This document shows, piece by piece, positions 26,755-34,774 of a stretch of 47,330 nt of DNA. The DNA lies in contig CALGYB010000162.1 of assembly GCA_937935075.1 (NCBI GenBank), positions 1 through 47,330 of the forward strand. Reading direction: 5' to 3'. Made by a program: the position numbers and the translations under genes. The notes beneath the pieces are model-generated. The model did no database searches, was not told the DNA's origin, and saw only the letters and a list, made by a program, of their open reading frames with translations. Numbering within the stretch: position 1 is the first letter of the stretch; each line of letters starts with the position of its first letter. This stretch comes from an uncultured Roseiflexus sp. (GTDB taxonomy: Bacteria; Chloroflexota; Chloroflexia; Chloroflexales; Roseiflexaceae).

Positions 26755-26832
26755 GCGTGGGCGCGCCATCGGTCCGGGCGGGACGCGGACCCGCCGGTCG
26801 TCCGGACGGGTCTGAGACCCGCCCCTACACGC
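26755..26832. repeat. Palindromic GGGTCTGAGACCC repeat
   Basis: GGTCCGGGCGGGACGCGGAC is followed by GGACGGGTCTGAGACCCGCC and CCTAC, a member of the palindrome family found also at 14.1, 27.9 and 41.4 kb. It sits 3' of the duplicated small membrane-protein gene. The rest of the 26500-26860 gap holds the ABC operon leader and promoter. Confidence 0.8.
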
Positions 26833-26860
26833 ATGCCACCGGCGCCCCCGCGTTCAACGT

Positions 26861-27289
26861 TCAACGTAACGGCACACGTTCAGCCAGGCGTTGCACCCAT
26901 GCCATCCACGGCAGCGGTCGCATGGCGCTGATATCGGGAATTGGCTCGCGGTCGATCTCGAGGCGCGCAATGGTCACCCGGCAACGACGGCGATCATCGG
27001 CGCATTCGAGGCTGCCAGGAAGGACTTCGCCGCTGGAGAGCGTCACGCTCACTGTGGCGCTGTACGGGTAGACCGACGGTCCATAGGCGTAGTAGTTGAC
27101 CGCCGAGGGCCAGACCTATGCGGTAACGATGCGTTCATGCGCAATCCCGCGCTGTTCGAGTATGACGGCGATGGCGTCCGCGTGGCTGGTGATGGGGCGT
27201 GGACGAAGGGCGAACAGCAACGCTCCCGTAAGCACGCAGGCGGCGGTCGAGGCGACAAGCAGGATGAGGATGTATCTGGGGAGTCGCAT
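26861..27289 (-). pseudogene. Small membrane protein, tandem copy 1, internal amber codon
   Basis: Translating from ATG 27289 gives MRLPRYILILLVASTAACVL, one hydrophobic helix, then a domain that matches the next gene along its length (EQRGIAHERI vs EQRGVAYENI; IDREPIPDI vs IYREPLPEL; LPWMAWVQ vs LPWAAWIE). Codon 58 is TAG (27116-27118), and the frame is otherwise open for 142 codons. The stop lies where the paralogue has Arg just before Ser-Trp-Pro, so a single substitution seems to have broken it. Family unknown; the product would be an anchored, outward-facing small protein. A truncated peptide of 57 residues could still be made. Confidence 0.8.
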
Positions 27290-27354
27290 GTGATTGAGAA
27301 CCGAGAACTGAGAACCAGAAATAGTCAGGAGTCAACCATCCCGCCTGCCATCTG

Positions 27355-27780
27355 TCACGTTCCCGTCCACAAACTCAAAATCTGACGTATGCCAGGCGCC
27401 TGTTCTATCCAGGCGGCCCACGGCAGTCGTCGTTGCTCCGTCAGTTCAGGCAACGGCTCACGGTAGATCCCGAACTCGCGCACGGTGAAGAAACAATCCG
27501 TCTTCCAGCCGCGACAATCGAGTCGTCCCGTCACTGTTCTCGTATCAGGGGTCACGATCAGCAGATTGGCGCCGTAGGTGATATCGTTGACAGTATCGGG
27601 CCAGGAGCGTTCGACGAAAATGTTTTCGTAGGCAACGCCGCGCTGCTCCAGCATATACCCGATTGCGTCGGAGAACGTAGTGAAACTGCGCGGGCGCAGG
27701 GCAATCAGTACCACCGCTGCAAGGATGCAGGCGGCGGTCGAGGCAGTGATCAGGATGAGGGCGGATCTGGAGAGGCGCAT
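27355..27780 (-). CDS. Small membrane protein, tandem copy 2
   Basis: A 141-aa protein of no recognised family. It has an N-terminal membrane helix (MRLSRSALILITASTAACILAAVVLIAL) and a soluble domain of about 110 residues with two Cys (LDCRGWKTDCFF) that could form a disulfide outside the cell. It is the intact duplicate of the gene at 26861-27289; both share the sequence CAGTTCTCGATTCTCAT-like just upstream, so the duplication included the 5' flank. ATG 27780 and ATG 27786 are both possible; neither has a strong ribosome-binding site. The frame extends to 27861 but without support. Confidence 0.65.
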   Translation of the reverse strand: MRLSRSALILITASTAACILAAVVLIALRPRSFTTFSDAIGYMLEQRGVAYENIFVERSWPDTVNDITYGANLLIVTPDTRTVTGRLDCRGWKTDCFFTVREFGIYREPLPELTEQRRLPWAAWIEQAPGIRQILSLWTGT

Positions 27781-27891
27781 GGTCATGAGAATCGAGAACT
27801 GAGAACCATGAACCGGCGTTACGTTCCTAACCTTACACCCTTCGCACCTGTAATCTTCCACATTTGCACGTTCAACATGCGTGCCGCCTCG

Positions 27892-27962
27892 CGGTGGAAT
27901 CCGGGCGGGTCTCAGACCCGCCCCTACCGTCTGTCCGGGCGGGTTTGAGACCCGTCCCTACG
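27892..27962. repeat. Paired GGGTCTCAGACCC palindromes
   Basis: Two units in tandem, CCGGGCGGGTCTCAGACCCG and CCGGGCGGGTTTGAGACCCG, each followed by CCCTAC-like sequence. The block lies between the 3' end of the 27966-28550 gene and the start of the small membrane protein, and could act as a bidirectional transcription barrier. Confidence 0.85.
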
Positions 27963-27965
27963 TTG

Positions 27966-28550
27966 TTATTCATCTTTCGCGCGGCCACGCCTGACCGTTT
28001 CCTTCTTCGGCAGACCGGTCTTCTTTGTGAGGTCACGGTCGGTGGCGAACCAGAGTTCGGGCGGGATATTGAAGAGCGCGAAGGCGTAATTGCCCATGGG
28101 CAGCCAGTACTCCCATTCTTCCGGTGTGCGCCCCTGGTAGGTCAGCACAATCTGCCACTGCGCGACATACATGATCCACACCTTGCGCTTGCGTGTTTCG
28201 TCGCCGTCGCGAAAGGTGTAGATCCGCTCGAACTTGATCAGATTGCCGTATGTGTCGTCCGAACTCGACTCGACGACGCATTGCGGCAGTTGCGCCAGCC
28301 CTTCGGCGACGCCTTTCTGCAACAGCGGCAGGTCTTCGGCGACCGCTTCGGCCTCGAGCCGGCGCACCCATGCGGAGAAGAAGGTCTGCGGATTCTCGCG
28401 TTCAGGTGAAAACAGAACCCCTTCGAGACCATTGTCAAGCTCGAAGCGATACCAGTCAGAGGGGTAACGAAACGTAAAACGCCCATGCGGGTCGGCGTAG
28501 GTGTCGACGCCAATAAAGCGCGGGCGCGGCGGACGTTCAGTGCTGGTCAT
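27966..28550 (-). CDS. Conserved-looking hypothetical protein, PsbP/DUF1795-like pattern
   Basis: A 194-aa soluble protein without signal peptide. The opening (DPHGRFTFRYPSDWYRFEL) resembles the first strands of PsbP/DUF1795-type domains, which often start with a phrase like F-x-YP-x-W. This is followed by alternating strands and helices and a basic tail (KKETVRRGRAKDE). No catalytic motif is evident. I choose ATG 28550; the frame continues to 28583 without better start signals. It is transcribed toward the duplicated membrane proteins, with palindromes in between, so a shared operon is uncertain. Function unknown. Confidence 0.65.
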   Translation of the reverse strand: MTSTERPPRPRFIGVDTYADPHGRFTFRYPSDWYRFELDNGLEGVLFSPERENPQTFFSAWVRRLEAEAVAEDLPLLQKGVAEGLAQLPQCVVESSSDDTYGNLIKFERIYTFRDGDETRKRKVWIMYVAQWQIVLTYQGRTPEEWEYWLPMGNYAFALFNIPPELWFATDRDLTKKTGLPKKETVRRGRAKDE

Positions 28551-28722
28551 AGGACTGCTCGTTTCTTTCTTTGGGCAGCGCATGTGCTGCGCGTCGTGCC
28601 ATGTGGTATGGGGTAAAAGTCTCGGTAGAAACGTATGCTACCATGAAAATCGGCGCCGGGCAAACACGCAAGGGCGCAGAGGGCAGTCATGATTTGCCAG
28701 GAAACGCCGTATCGCTGAATAC
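28551..28722. other. Intergenic, nothing clear
   Basis: No gene or RNA recognised. It contains a GCAAACACGCAAGGGCGCAG segment that looks like a fragment of a dispersed repeat. Confidence 0.4.
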
Positions 28723-28794
28723 GAATTGGGTAGCGAAGGCAATGCCTTCGCCTTCCTGGTCGCACTTCAGTCAGCGATTTTTCGGATAGGCTCT
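28723..28794. repeat. MITE-like element, truncated second copy
   Basis: Matches the right three quarters of 19275-19366 (palindrome GCGAAGGCAATGCCTTCGC, then CGCACTTCAGTC, GCGATTTTTCGGATAGGCTCT). The left inverted repeat is missing. Confidence 0.75.
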
Positions 28795-28999
28795 AATGGC
28801 TTTTGAGAAAATAATCCGGCATCGCCTGGTTAAGCCCGCTCAGGCGGGCTTTGCAGCAGTAGCCCGCAGCTTTAGCCACCGGGCGGGCTGATGCCAAGGC
28901 GCAGTCATGCGTCCGCAACACGCCTGCGAGTGCGTGTTGACCGTTGCACCTTACAAAACGAACGTTCGAACATTTTGTCCGACTGACTGCAAGTTAGTG
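28795..28999 (+). repeat. Dispersed ~200-bp element, copy B
   Basis: Starts with TTTTGAGAAAATAATCCGG-type sequence, carries GCCCGCTCAGGCGGGC and GCCCGCAGC..CCGGGCGGGC stems, then GGCGCAGTCATGCGTCC, and ends ACATTTTGTCCGACTGACTGCAAGTT. It directly adjoins the truncated 92-bp element, as copy A does. Confidence 0.72.
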
Positions 29000-29113
29000 T
29001 AAGAATTGAGTCCGGTAGAGCCTGCGAAGGCAGGCTTCGAACCCATAGCCTGCGGCTTCAGCCGCCGGACGCAGAGCGCGCGGGAACAGGGAGCGTTGGA
29101 AGGATGCGGAGCG

Positions 29114-29260
29114 CATGGAGAGCGGGACGGCGGGACGGGCGAAGCGTTGCATGGGCACAAGGAGCAGTAGGAGAATGCAGGGCGCACGGGGAGCGGAACG
29201 GGCGAAGCGTCGCATGGGCACAAGGAGCAGTGGGAGAATGCGGGGCGCACGGGGAGCGGG
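29114..29260. repeat. 63-bp tandem repeat, just over two copies
   Basis: Unit GCGGGACGGGCGAAGCG, GCATGGGCACAAGGAGCAGT and GGAGAATGCGGGGCGCACGG, repeated at a 63-base interval (GGGCGAAGCG at 29137 and 29200). The period is a multiple of three, so long but meaningless open frames appear. Confidence 0.8.
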
Positions 29261-29340
29261 ACGCCGACAACGCACGTCGATCTCCCACACTTGAGAGGCA
29301 AGGGAATAAGAAAGAGGCACACGGCGTCGCGAAACGCTCC

Positions 29341-29509
29341 TCACCCCTCACCCCTCACCCCTCACCCCTCACCCCTCATCCCTCATCCCTCACCCCTCAC
29401 CCCTCACCCCTCACCCCTCACCCCTCACCCCTCACCCCTCACCCCTCACCCCTCACCCCTCACCCCTCACCCCTCACCCCTCACCCCTCATCCCTCACCC
29501 CTCACCCCT
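29341..29509. repeat. 7-bp minisatellite (TCACCCC)n, about 24 copies
   Basis: Near-perfect head-to-tail TCACCCC with three variant TCATCCC units (near 29377, 29384 and 29489). The minus strand is (GGGGTGA)n, giving dozens of evenly spaced GGGG runs able to form G-quadruplexes. The array ends three bases before the -35 box of the rpsU promoter. Confidence 0.95.
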
Positions 29510-29511
29510 AT

Positions 29512-29540
29512 TTGCACAATCCCTATCCAATGTGTATACT
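29512..29540 (+). promoter_or_regulatory. Sigma70-like promoter of rpsU
   Basis: TTGCAC (29512-29517), 17-base spacer, TATACT (29535-29540). The start would be near 29547, leaving a leader of about 110 bases before rpsU. Confidence 0.7.
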
Positions 29541-29659
29541 AACAGTGTGCAAGCGGCGCCAATGCCGATATGCGCCGTAATGTTGCGCCGGGAGGGGGGT
29601 GAACGGGTCATTCTTCCGCGCCGAAAGAAAAAGCCGGTGCGCGTAGATATGCCAGATCT

Positions 29660-29854
29660 ATGCGAGTAGAACGACGTGACGGTGAAACTGTAGATCAATT
29701 GCTTCGTCGCTTCAACAAAGTTGTTGTTGCTGAGCGTATCACCAAAACGTTCCGTGAAAAGATGCACTTTGTTTCCGAAAGCGAAAAGCGCAAAGAAAAA
29801 CGTCGCCGCGCCGAGCGCAATCGCCGCAAGAAGGCATTGCAGCAGGGCCAGTAG
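29660..29854 (+). CDS. rpsU: 30S ribosomal protein bS21
   Basis: A 64-aa, very basic protein with the bS21 pattern: an N-terminal strand with ERRDGETVDQLLRRFNK, a helix running to TKTFREKMHF, and a highly Arg/Lys-rich tail (RKEKRRRAERNRRKK). bS21 binds near the anti-Shine-Dalgarno end of 16S rRNA and helps start translation. The length is normal. The gene has its own promoter beside the minisatellite and ends shortly before a strong hairpin, so it is probably transcribed alone or with read-through to prfA. Confidence 0.95.
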   Translation: MRVERRDGETVDQLLRRFNKVVVAERITKTFREKMHFVSESEKRKEKRRRAERNRRKKALQQGQ

Positions 29855-29874
29855 GAGCGGCGTGCGACACGACG

Positions 29875-29905
29875 CAGAGCGCCGGGTTGTGTGCCCGGCG
29901 CTCTG
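29875..29905. terminator. Strong stem-loop after rpsU
   Basis: A perfect 12-bp stem, CAGAGCGCCGGG against CCCGGCGCTCTG, with a seven-base loop TTGTGTG. No T-run follows, so termination may be partial or use Rho; it may also stabilise the rpsU message. Confidence 0.65.
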
Positions 29906-29920
29906 TGCTGCCTGATGGAT

Positions 29921-29930
29921 ATGCTATAAT
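29921..29930 (+). promoter_or_regulatory. Extended -10 promoter of prfA
   Basis: ATGCTATAAT contains the extended -10 TGnTATAAT with a perfect TATAAT at 29925-29930. No good -35 at 17 bases. It would start transcription about 14 bases before the prfA ATG. Confidence 0.6.
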
Positions 29931-29950
29931 GCTACGAATGGTAAGAAACT

Positions 29951-31045
29951 ATGGCTGATGCTCTGATCGACAAACTTGCCAGTGTTGCGGCACGCTACGA
30001 TGAACTGTTCGATCTGATGGCGCAACCCGACGTCGCCACCGACCCGGTGCGATTACAGCGGTACGTGCGCGAGCAGCGCGAACTCGAGCCGCTTGTCGAA
30101 GCATATCGCGCATACCGCGACGTGGAGCGTCACATCGAAGATACGCATTTCCTGCTCGAACACGAGACTGACCAGGACGTGCGTCAGCTGGCGCAGGAAG
30201 AACTCGATCATCTACTGGAACGGCGCGCACAACTCGAGCAGGAGATCAAAGTCTTATTGCTCCCACGCGACCCGAACGACTCGAAGAATGCCATTATGGA
30301 ACTGCGGCAGGGCGAAGGCGGCGATGAAGCCGCGCTGTTCGCCGCCGACCTGTTCCGTATGTATACGCGCTACGCCGAGCAACGCGGGTGGGACATCGAG
30401 GTCATCAATGCCACCGAAAACGGACCCGGCGGCTATAAGGAGATCATTTTCGAGGTCAGGGGCGAAGGCGCCTACAGTCGCCTCAAGTATGAAGGCGGCG
30501 TCCATCGCGTGCAGCGCGTGCCGGCCACCGAAGCGCGCGGGCGCATCCATACCTCGACGGCGACGGTTGCTGTGCTGCCCGAGGTCGAAGAGACCGACAT
30601 CGAGTTGAACCCGTCCGACTACCGGGTCGATGTATTCCGTTCGGGCGGGCATGGCGGACAGGGCGTCAATACGACCGACTCGGCGGTACGGATTGTCTAC
30701 AAGCCCGGCACGCCGGAAGAGATCGTCGTCACCTGCCAGGATAGCCGTTCGCAGTTGAAGAACAAGGCGTCGGCGCTGGCAGTGCTGCGCGCGCGTCTCT
30801 TTGCTCGTGAAGAAGAGAAGCGCCGTAAGGAATTGGGCGAGTCGCGTCTGGCGCAGGTCGGCGCCGGTGAACGCGCCGAGAAGATTCGCACCTACAACTT
30901 TCCCCAAGATCGGGTGACCGACCATCGCATTGGACAGAATTTTTCCAATCTTCCGGGTATTCTCGATGGCGACCTTGATCGCTTGATCGACGCGCTGATC
31001 ATTGCCGACAATGCCGAGCGCCTCGAGGCCGTCGCCGCTCGATAA
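29951..31045 (+). CDS. prfA: Peptide chain release factor 1
   Basis: A 364-aa class I release factor that ends translation at UAA and UAG. The peptidyl-tRNA hydrolysis motif GGQ is at residues 235-237 (GGHGGQGVN), and the stop-codon reading tripeptide of the RF1 type (P-A-T, 191-193) precedes EARGRIHTS. Length and N-terminal helical domain are normal. ATG 29951 has only GGTAAG as a weak ribosome-binding site and a very short leader. The usual downstream partner prmC, which methylates the GGQ glutamine, is not next to it; adenosine deaminase follows instead after 14 bases. Confidence 0.97.
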   Translation: MADALIDKLASVAARYDELFDLMAQPDVATDPVRLQRYVREQRELEPLVEAYRAYRDVERHIEDTHFLLEHETDQDVRQLAQEELDHLLERRAQLEQEIKVLLLPRDPNDSKNAIMELRQGEGGDEAALFAADLFRMYTRYAEQRGWDIEVINATENGPGGYKEIIFEVRGEGAYSRLKYEGGVHRVQRVPATEARGRIHTSTATVAVLPEVEETDIELNPSDYRVDVFRSGGHGGQGVNTTDSAVRIVYKPGTPEEIVVTCQDSRSQLKNKASALAVLRARLFAREEEKRRKELGESRLAQVGAGERAEKIRTYNFPQDRVTDHRIGQNFSNLPGILDGDLDRLIDALIIADNAERLEAVAAR

Positions 31046-31059
31046 AAGATGAGGTGACT

Positions 31060-32115
31060 GTGAGCACCCAACAGCAACTCATCTCTGCGCTCGACGAGTT
31101 CATTGTTCGCATGCCGAAAGTCGAACTGCACCTGCACCTGGAAGGCGCCATTCAACCTGCCACGTTGCTGGCGCTCGCGGAGCGCAACGGCGTTGATCTG
31201 CCGGCGCGCGACGAGGCGGGGGTGGCGCAGCTCTTCCGCTACCACAATTTCCACGAATTCCTCACCGTCTTCATGGTCCTGACGCGATCCCTGGCGACCG
31301 GTCGCGATTTCGAGCAGGTCGCATATGAACTGGGCGCGCATCTGGCGGAACAGCATGTGCGCTACGCTGAGGTTATGATTTCGCCGGTGCAGTATCACCG
31401 ACGAGCGCTCGATCTCGATGAGGTGGTGCAGGGAACGGCTGCCGGCTTTGCCCGTGCTGCGCGCGAGTACAATGTGCGCGTTGGACTGGTGTTCGACTAT
31501 GGCAGGCAGTTTGGCGTCGATCTGGCGTGGCGCCTGCTGGAGAGCGCCGTTCGCAACATGAAGTACGGCGTGGTTGGCTGGTCGATTGGCGGCGATGAGA
31601 TCAACCACCCGCCGGAGCCGTTCGCCGGCGTCTTCGCCGCTGCCCGTCGCGCCGGATTGCAGGTGATGGCGCATGCTGGCGAAGTCGTCGGTCCTGCCAG
31701 CATCTGGGGCGCCATCGAAGCGCTCGGCGTTCGCCGCCTGGGGCATGGCATTCGCAGCATCGATGATCCGGCGTTGCTTGCCTACCTGCGAACCCACGCC
31801 ATCGTGCTCGATGTGTGCCCGACCAGCAATATACGGACGGGCGCCGTTCCTGCGCTTGATGCACATCCGCTGCGTCGCCTCTTCGATGCCGGCATACCGC
31901 TAACGATTAACACCGATGATCCGGTGTTTTTCGGAACGACCCTGTGCGACGAGTATCGCCTGGCAGTCCGGCAATTCGGTTTCACTGCCGATGATCTGGT
32001 GCAACTCACACTGACCGGCGCACGCGCGGCGTTCCTGCCCGAAGCGGATCGCCTGGCGCTGGCGCGTGAACTCGAAGAGGAGAGCGCAGGTCTGCGTGCA
32101 GCGTTGGGCGTATAA
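31060..32115 (+). CDS. add: Adenosine deaminase
   Basis: A 351-aa zinc hydrolase that converts adenosine (and deoxyadenosine) to inosine in purine salvage. The zinc ligands His24 and His26 lie in KVELHLHLEG, followed by the HAGE motif (MAHAGEVVG), the LGHGIRS His, and NTDDPVFF with the final Asp ligands. Two GTG starts occur, 31054 and 31060. I take the second because GAGG lies five bases upstream; the first overlaps that site. It probably shares the prfA transcript. A related adenine- or aminofutalosine-specific deaminase is possible but less likely from the motifs. Confidence 0.9.
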   Translation: MSTQQQLISALDEFIVRMPKVELHLHLEGAIQPATLLALAERNGVDLPARDEAGVAQLFRYHNFHEFLTVFMVLTRSLATGRDFEQVAYELGAHLAEQHVRYAEVMISPVQYHRRALDLDEVVQGTAAGFARAAREYNVRVGLVFDYGRQFGVDLAWRLLESAVRNMKYGVVGWSIGGDEINHPPEPFAGVFAAARRAGLQVMAHAGEVVGPASIWGAIEALGVRRLGHGIRSIDDPALLAYLRTHAIVLDVCPTSNIRTGAVPALDAHPLRRLFDAGIPLTINTDDPVFFGTTLCDEYRLAVRQFGFTADDLVQLTLTGARAAFLPEADRLALARELEEESAGLRAALGV

Positions 32116-32137
32116 TGTTCGCCTCGACAGACGTTGC

Positions 32138-32635
32138 TCAGGAATTGCCTGGCTCGTACAACTTCACCTGAGCAGCGTCATCAACGTTCGCAAGTAATTG
32201 GGAGACGGTATAGTAAAGAACTGGATGCATCAGGTTCGGCGCGAGTTCGGCGAGCGGCTTCAGCACGAATGCACGTTCAGCCAGACGCGGATGCGGGATG
32301 GTCAGTTCGAGCGACTCCATCTGCACGGCGCCATAGAGGAGAATATCGAGATCGATAGGCCGCGGACCGTACTGAATGCCTCGACGCCGCCCCATCGCGC
32401 GCTCGATCTTCTGCAGTTCGGCAAGGAGGTCGAGGGGTTTGATCGCAGTGCGCCCTTCGACGACCGCGTTGATAAATGCGTCATCGCTGACGTAGCCGAG
32501 CGGTGCGTGAACATACAAACGCGAAACGCGAGTCACAGCGATGATCTGGCTCAAACGCACAACAGCTTCTCGCAACCGCGCAACACGATCGCCAAGGTTG
32601 CTGCCAAGCCCGATGTAGATAGTTGCACTGCGCAT
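32138..32635 (-). CDS. folK: HPPK, folate biosynthesis pyrophosphokinase
   Basis: A 165-aa 2-amino-4-hydroxy-6-hydroxymethyldihydropteridine pyrophosphokinase. It transfers pyrophosphate from ATP to the pterin before dihydropteroate synthesis. Signature parts are YIGLGSNLGDR at the N-terminus, the substrate loop, and YGPRPIDLDILLYG with the Mg-binding Asp pair, then IPHPRLAERAFVL. The length is typical of monofunctional enzymes. It is convergent with adenosine deaminase (22-base gap) and divergent from the SRPBCC-pyr operon. Confidence 0.95.
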   Translation of the reverse strand: MRSATIYIGLGSNLGDRVARLREAVVRLSQIIAVTRVSRLYVHAPLGYVSDDAFINAVVEGRTAIKPLDLLAELQKIERAMGRRRGIQYGPRPIDLDILLYGAVQMESLELTIPHPRLAERAFVLKPLAELAPNLMHPVLYYTVSQLLANVDDAAQVKLYEPGNS

Positions 32636-32798
32636 CGTAACTCAGACGCCCGGAATGCCTTCGAATCGCTTACGCCGGCGACTGTCGATTCATTAGACCA
32701 ATGTTACATTATAACCGGGATGTCGCGGCAATGGGGCGCCTGCGCTACAACGCCGCCAAACGCAGCACACGCTGCTATCAGTCAAAAGGAGGCGAACG

Positions 32799-33796
<998 letters not shown>

Positions 33797-33806
33797 GGAG
33801 TTTGTT

Positions 33807-34763
33807 ATGAGCGCGCCTGCAAGTGCGGCAACCGCCAGAGGACGCCGGCGCCACGTGCTCGATCTCGACGATTTTTCCACACAAGAGATCGATGAGATCC
33901 TCGACACCGCCGTCAGTATGAAAGAAGTGCTCGGGCGAGCGATCAAGCAGGTGCCGACCCTGCGCGGCAAAACGATCGTCAATATGTTCTTCGAGGATAG
34001 CACCCGCACCCGGATTTCGTTCGAACTTGCCGGGAAAGCGCTCTCCGCAAATGTCGTGAACTTCACGGCGCGCGGCAGCAGCGTCGAGAAGGGCGAGTCG
34101 CTGATCGACACGGTGCGAACGCTCCAGGCGCTCGGCGCCGATATGCTGGTTATGCGCCATAGCGAGTCGGGCGCACCGTATCTCGTTGCGCAGCACTTTC
34201 ACGGATCGGTCATTAACGCGGGAGACGGACGGCACGCACATCCGACCCAGGCGCTGCTCGACCTGTTTACCGTGCGACAGCGGTTGGGGCGGATCGAAGG
34301 GCTAAAGGTCGTGATCGTCGGCGATATTCTGCATAGTCGGGTCGCCCGCTCCAACCTGTGGGGGTTCACCCGGATGGGCGCATCGGTCACCCTCTGTGCG
34401 CCACAGACGCTGATCGGTCCCGAGTCGTTCTGGAAGGCGACCTGGCCCGATCTGACGATCACCAGCAACCTGGATGAGTGTATCATGGGCGCCGATGTCG
34501 TCATGACGCTGCGGTTGCAGAAGGAACGGATGGAGGGCGGGTTGATCCCTTCGCTGCGCGAGTATAGCCGCTTCTTCGCCCTTACCGCCGAGCGGGTGGC
34601 GCGCGCTGCGCCGCATTGCCTGGTGATGCACCCCGGACCCATGAACGAAGGCGTCGAGATCATGCCCGATGTCGCCGTCTCGACGCAATCGGTCATCGAA
34701 GAACAGGTCGCCAATGGCGTGGCGGTGCGGATGGCGCTGTTGTACCGTCTGTCCGGCGAGTAG
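33807..34763 (+). CDS. pyrB: Aspartate carbamoyltransferase, catalytic subunit
   Basis: A 318-aa enzyme that joins carbamoyl phosphate and L-aspartate, the first committed step of pyrimidine synthesis. Carbamoyl-phosphate motif FFEDSTRTRISFE, the Lys of the 80s loop in SSVEKGESLIDT, HPTQALLDLFT, and VMTLRLQKERM are present. A short N-terminal extension (about 15 residues, Ala-rich) precedes the usual start. AAGGAG lies before ATG 33807, ten bases after pyrR. No pyrI regulatory subunit is seen, as in many Gram-positive-like operons. Confidence 0.96.
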   Translation: MSAPASAATARGRRRHVLDLDDFSTQEIDEILDTAVSMKEVLGRAIKQVPTLRGKTIVNMFFEDSTRTRISFELAGKALSANVVNFTARGSSVEKGESLIDTVRTLQALGADMLVMRHSESGAPYLVAQHFHGSVINAGDGRHAHPTQALLDLFTVRQRLGRIEGLKVVIVGDILHSRVARSNLWGFTRMGASVTLCAPQTLIGPESFWKATWPDLTITSNLDECIMGADVVMTLRLQKERMEGGLIPSLREYSRFFALTAERVARAAPHCLVMHPGPMNEGVEIMPDVAVSTQSVIEEQVANGVAVRMALLYRLSGE

Positions 34764-34774
34764 AGAGAATGTGT

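Noticed and set aside
28720-29530. Repeats of regular period, considered as a CRISPR array
   Set aside because: The 63-bp and 7-bp units are head-to-tail without unique spacers, and there are no cas genes in the window.
29104-29580. Open frame with Pro-His-Pro-Leu-Thr repeats
   Set aside because: It is translation of the 63-bp and TCACCCC repeats, without a ribosome-binding site or conserved domain.
32636-32798. PyrR-type RNA attenuator upstream of the pyr operon
   Set aside because: I could not find the conserved PyrR-binding loop or a terminator/antiterminator pair; control may be by another route.
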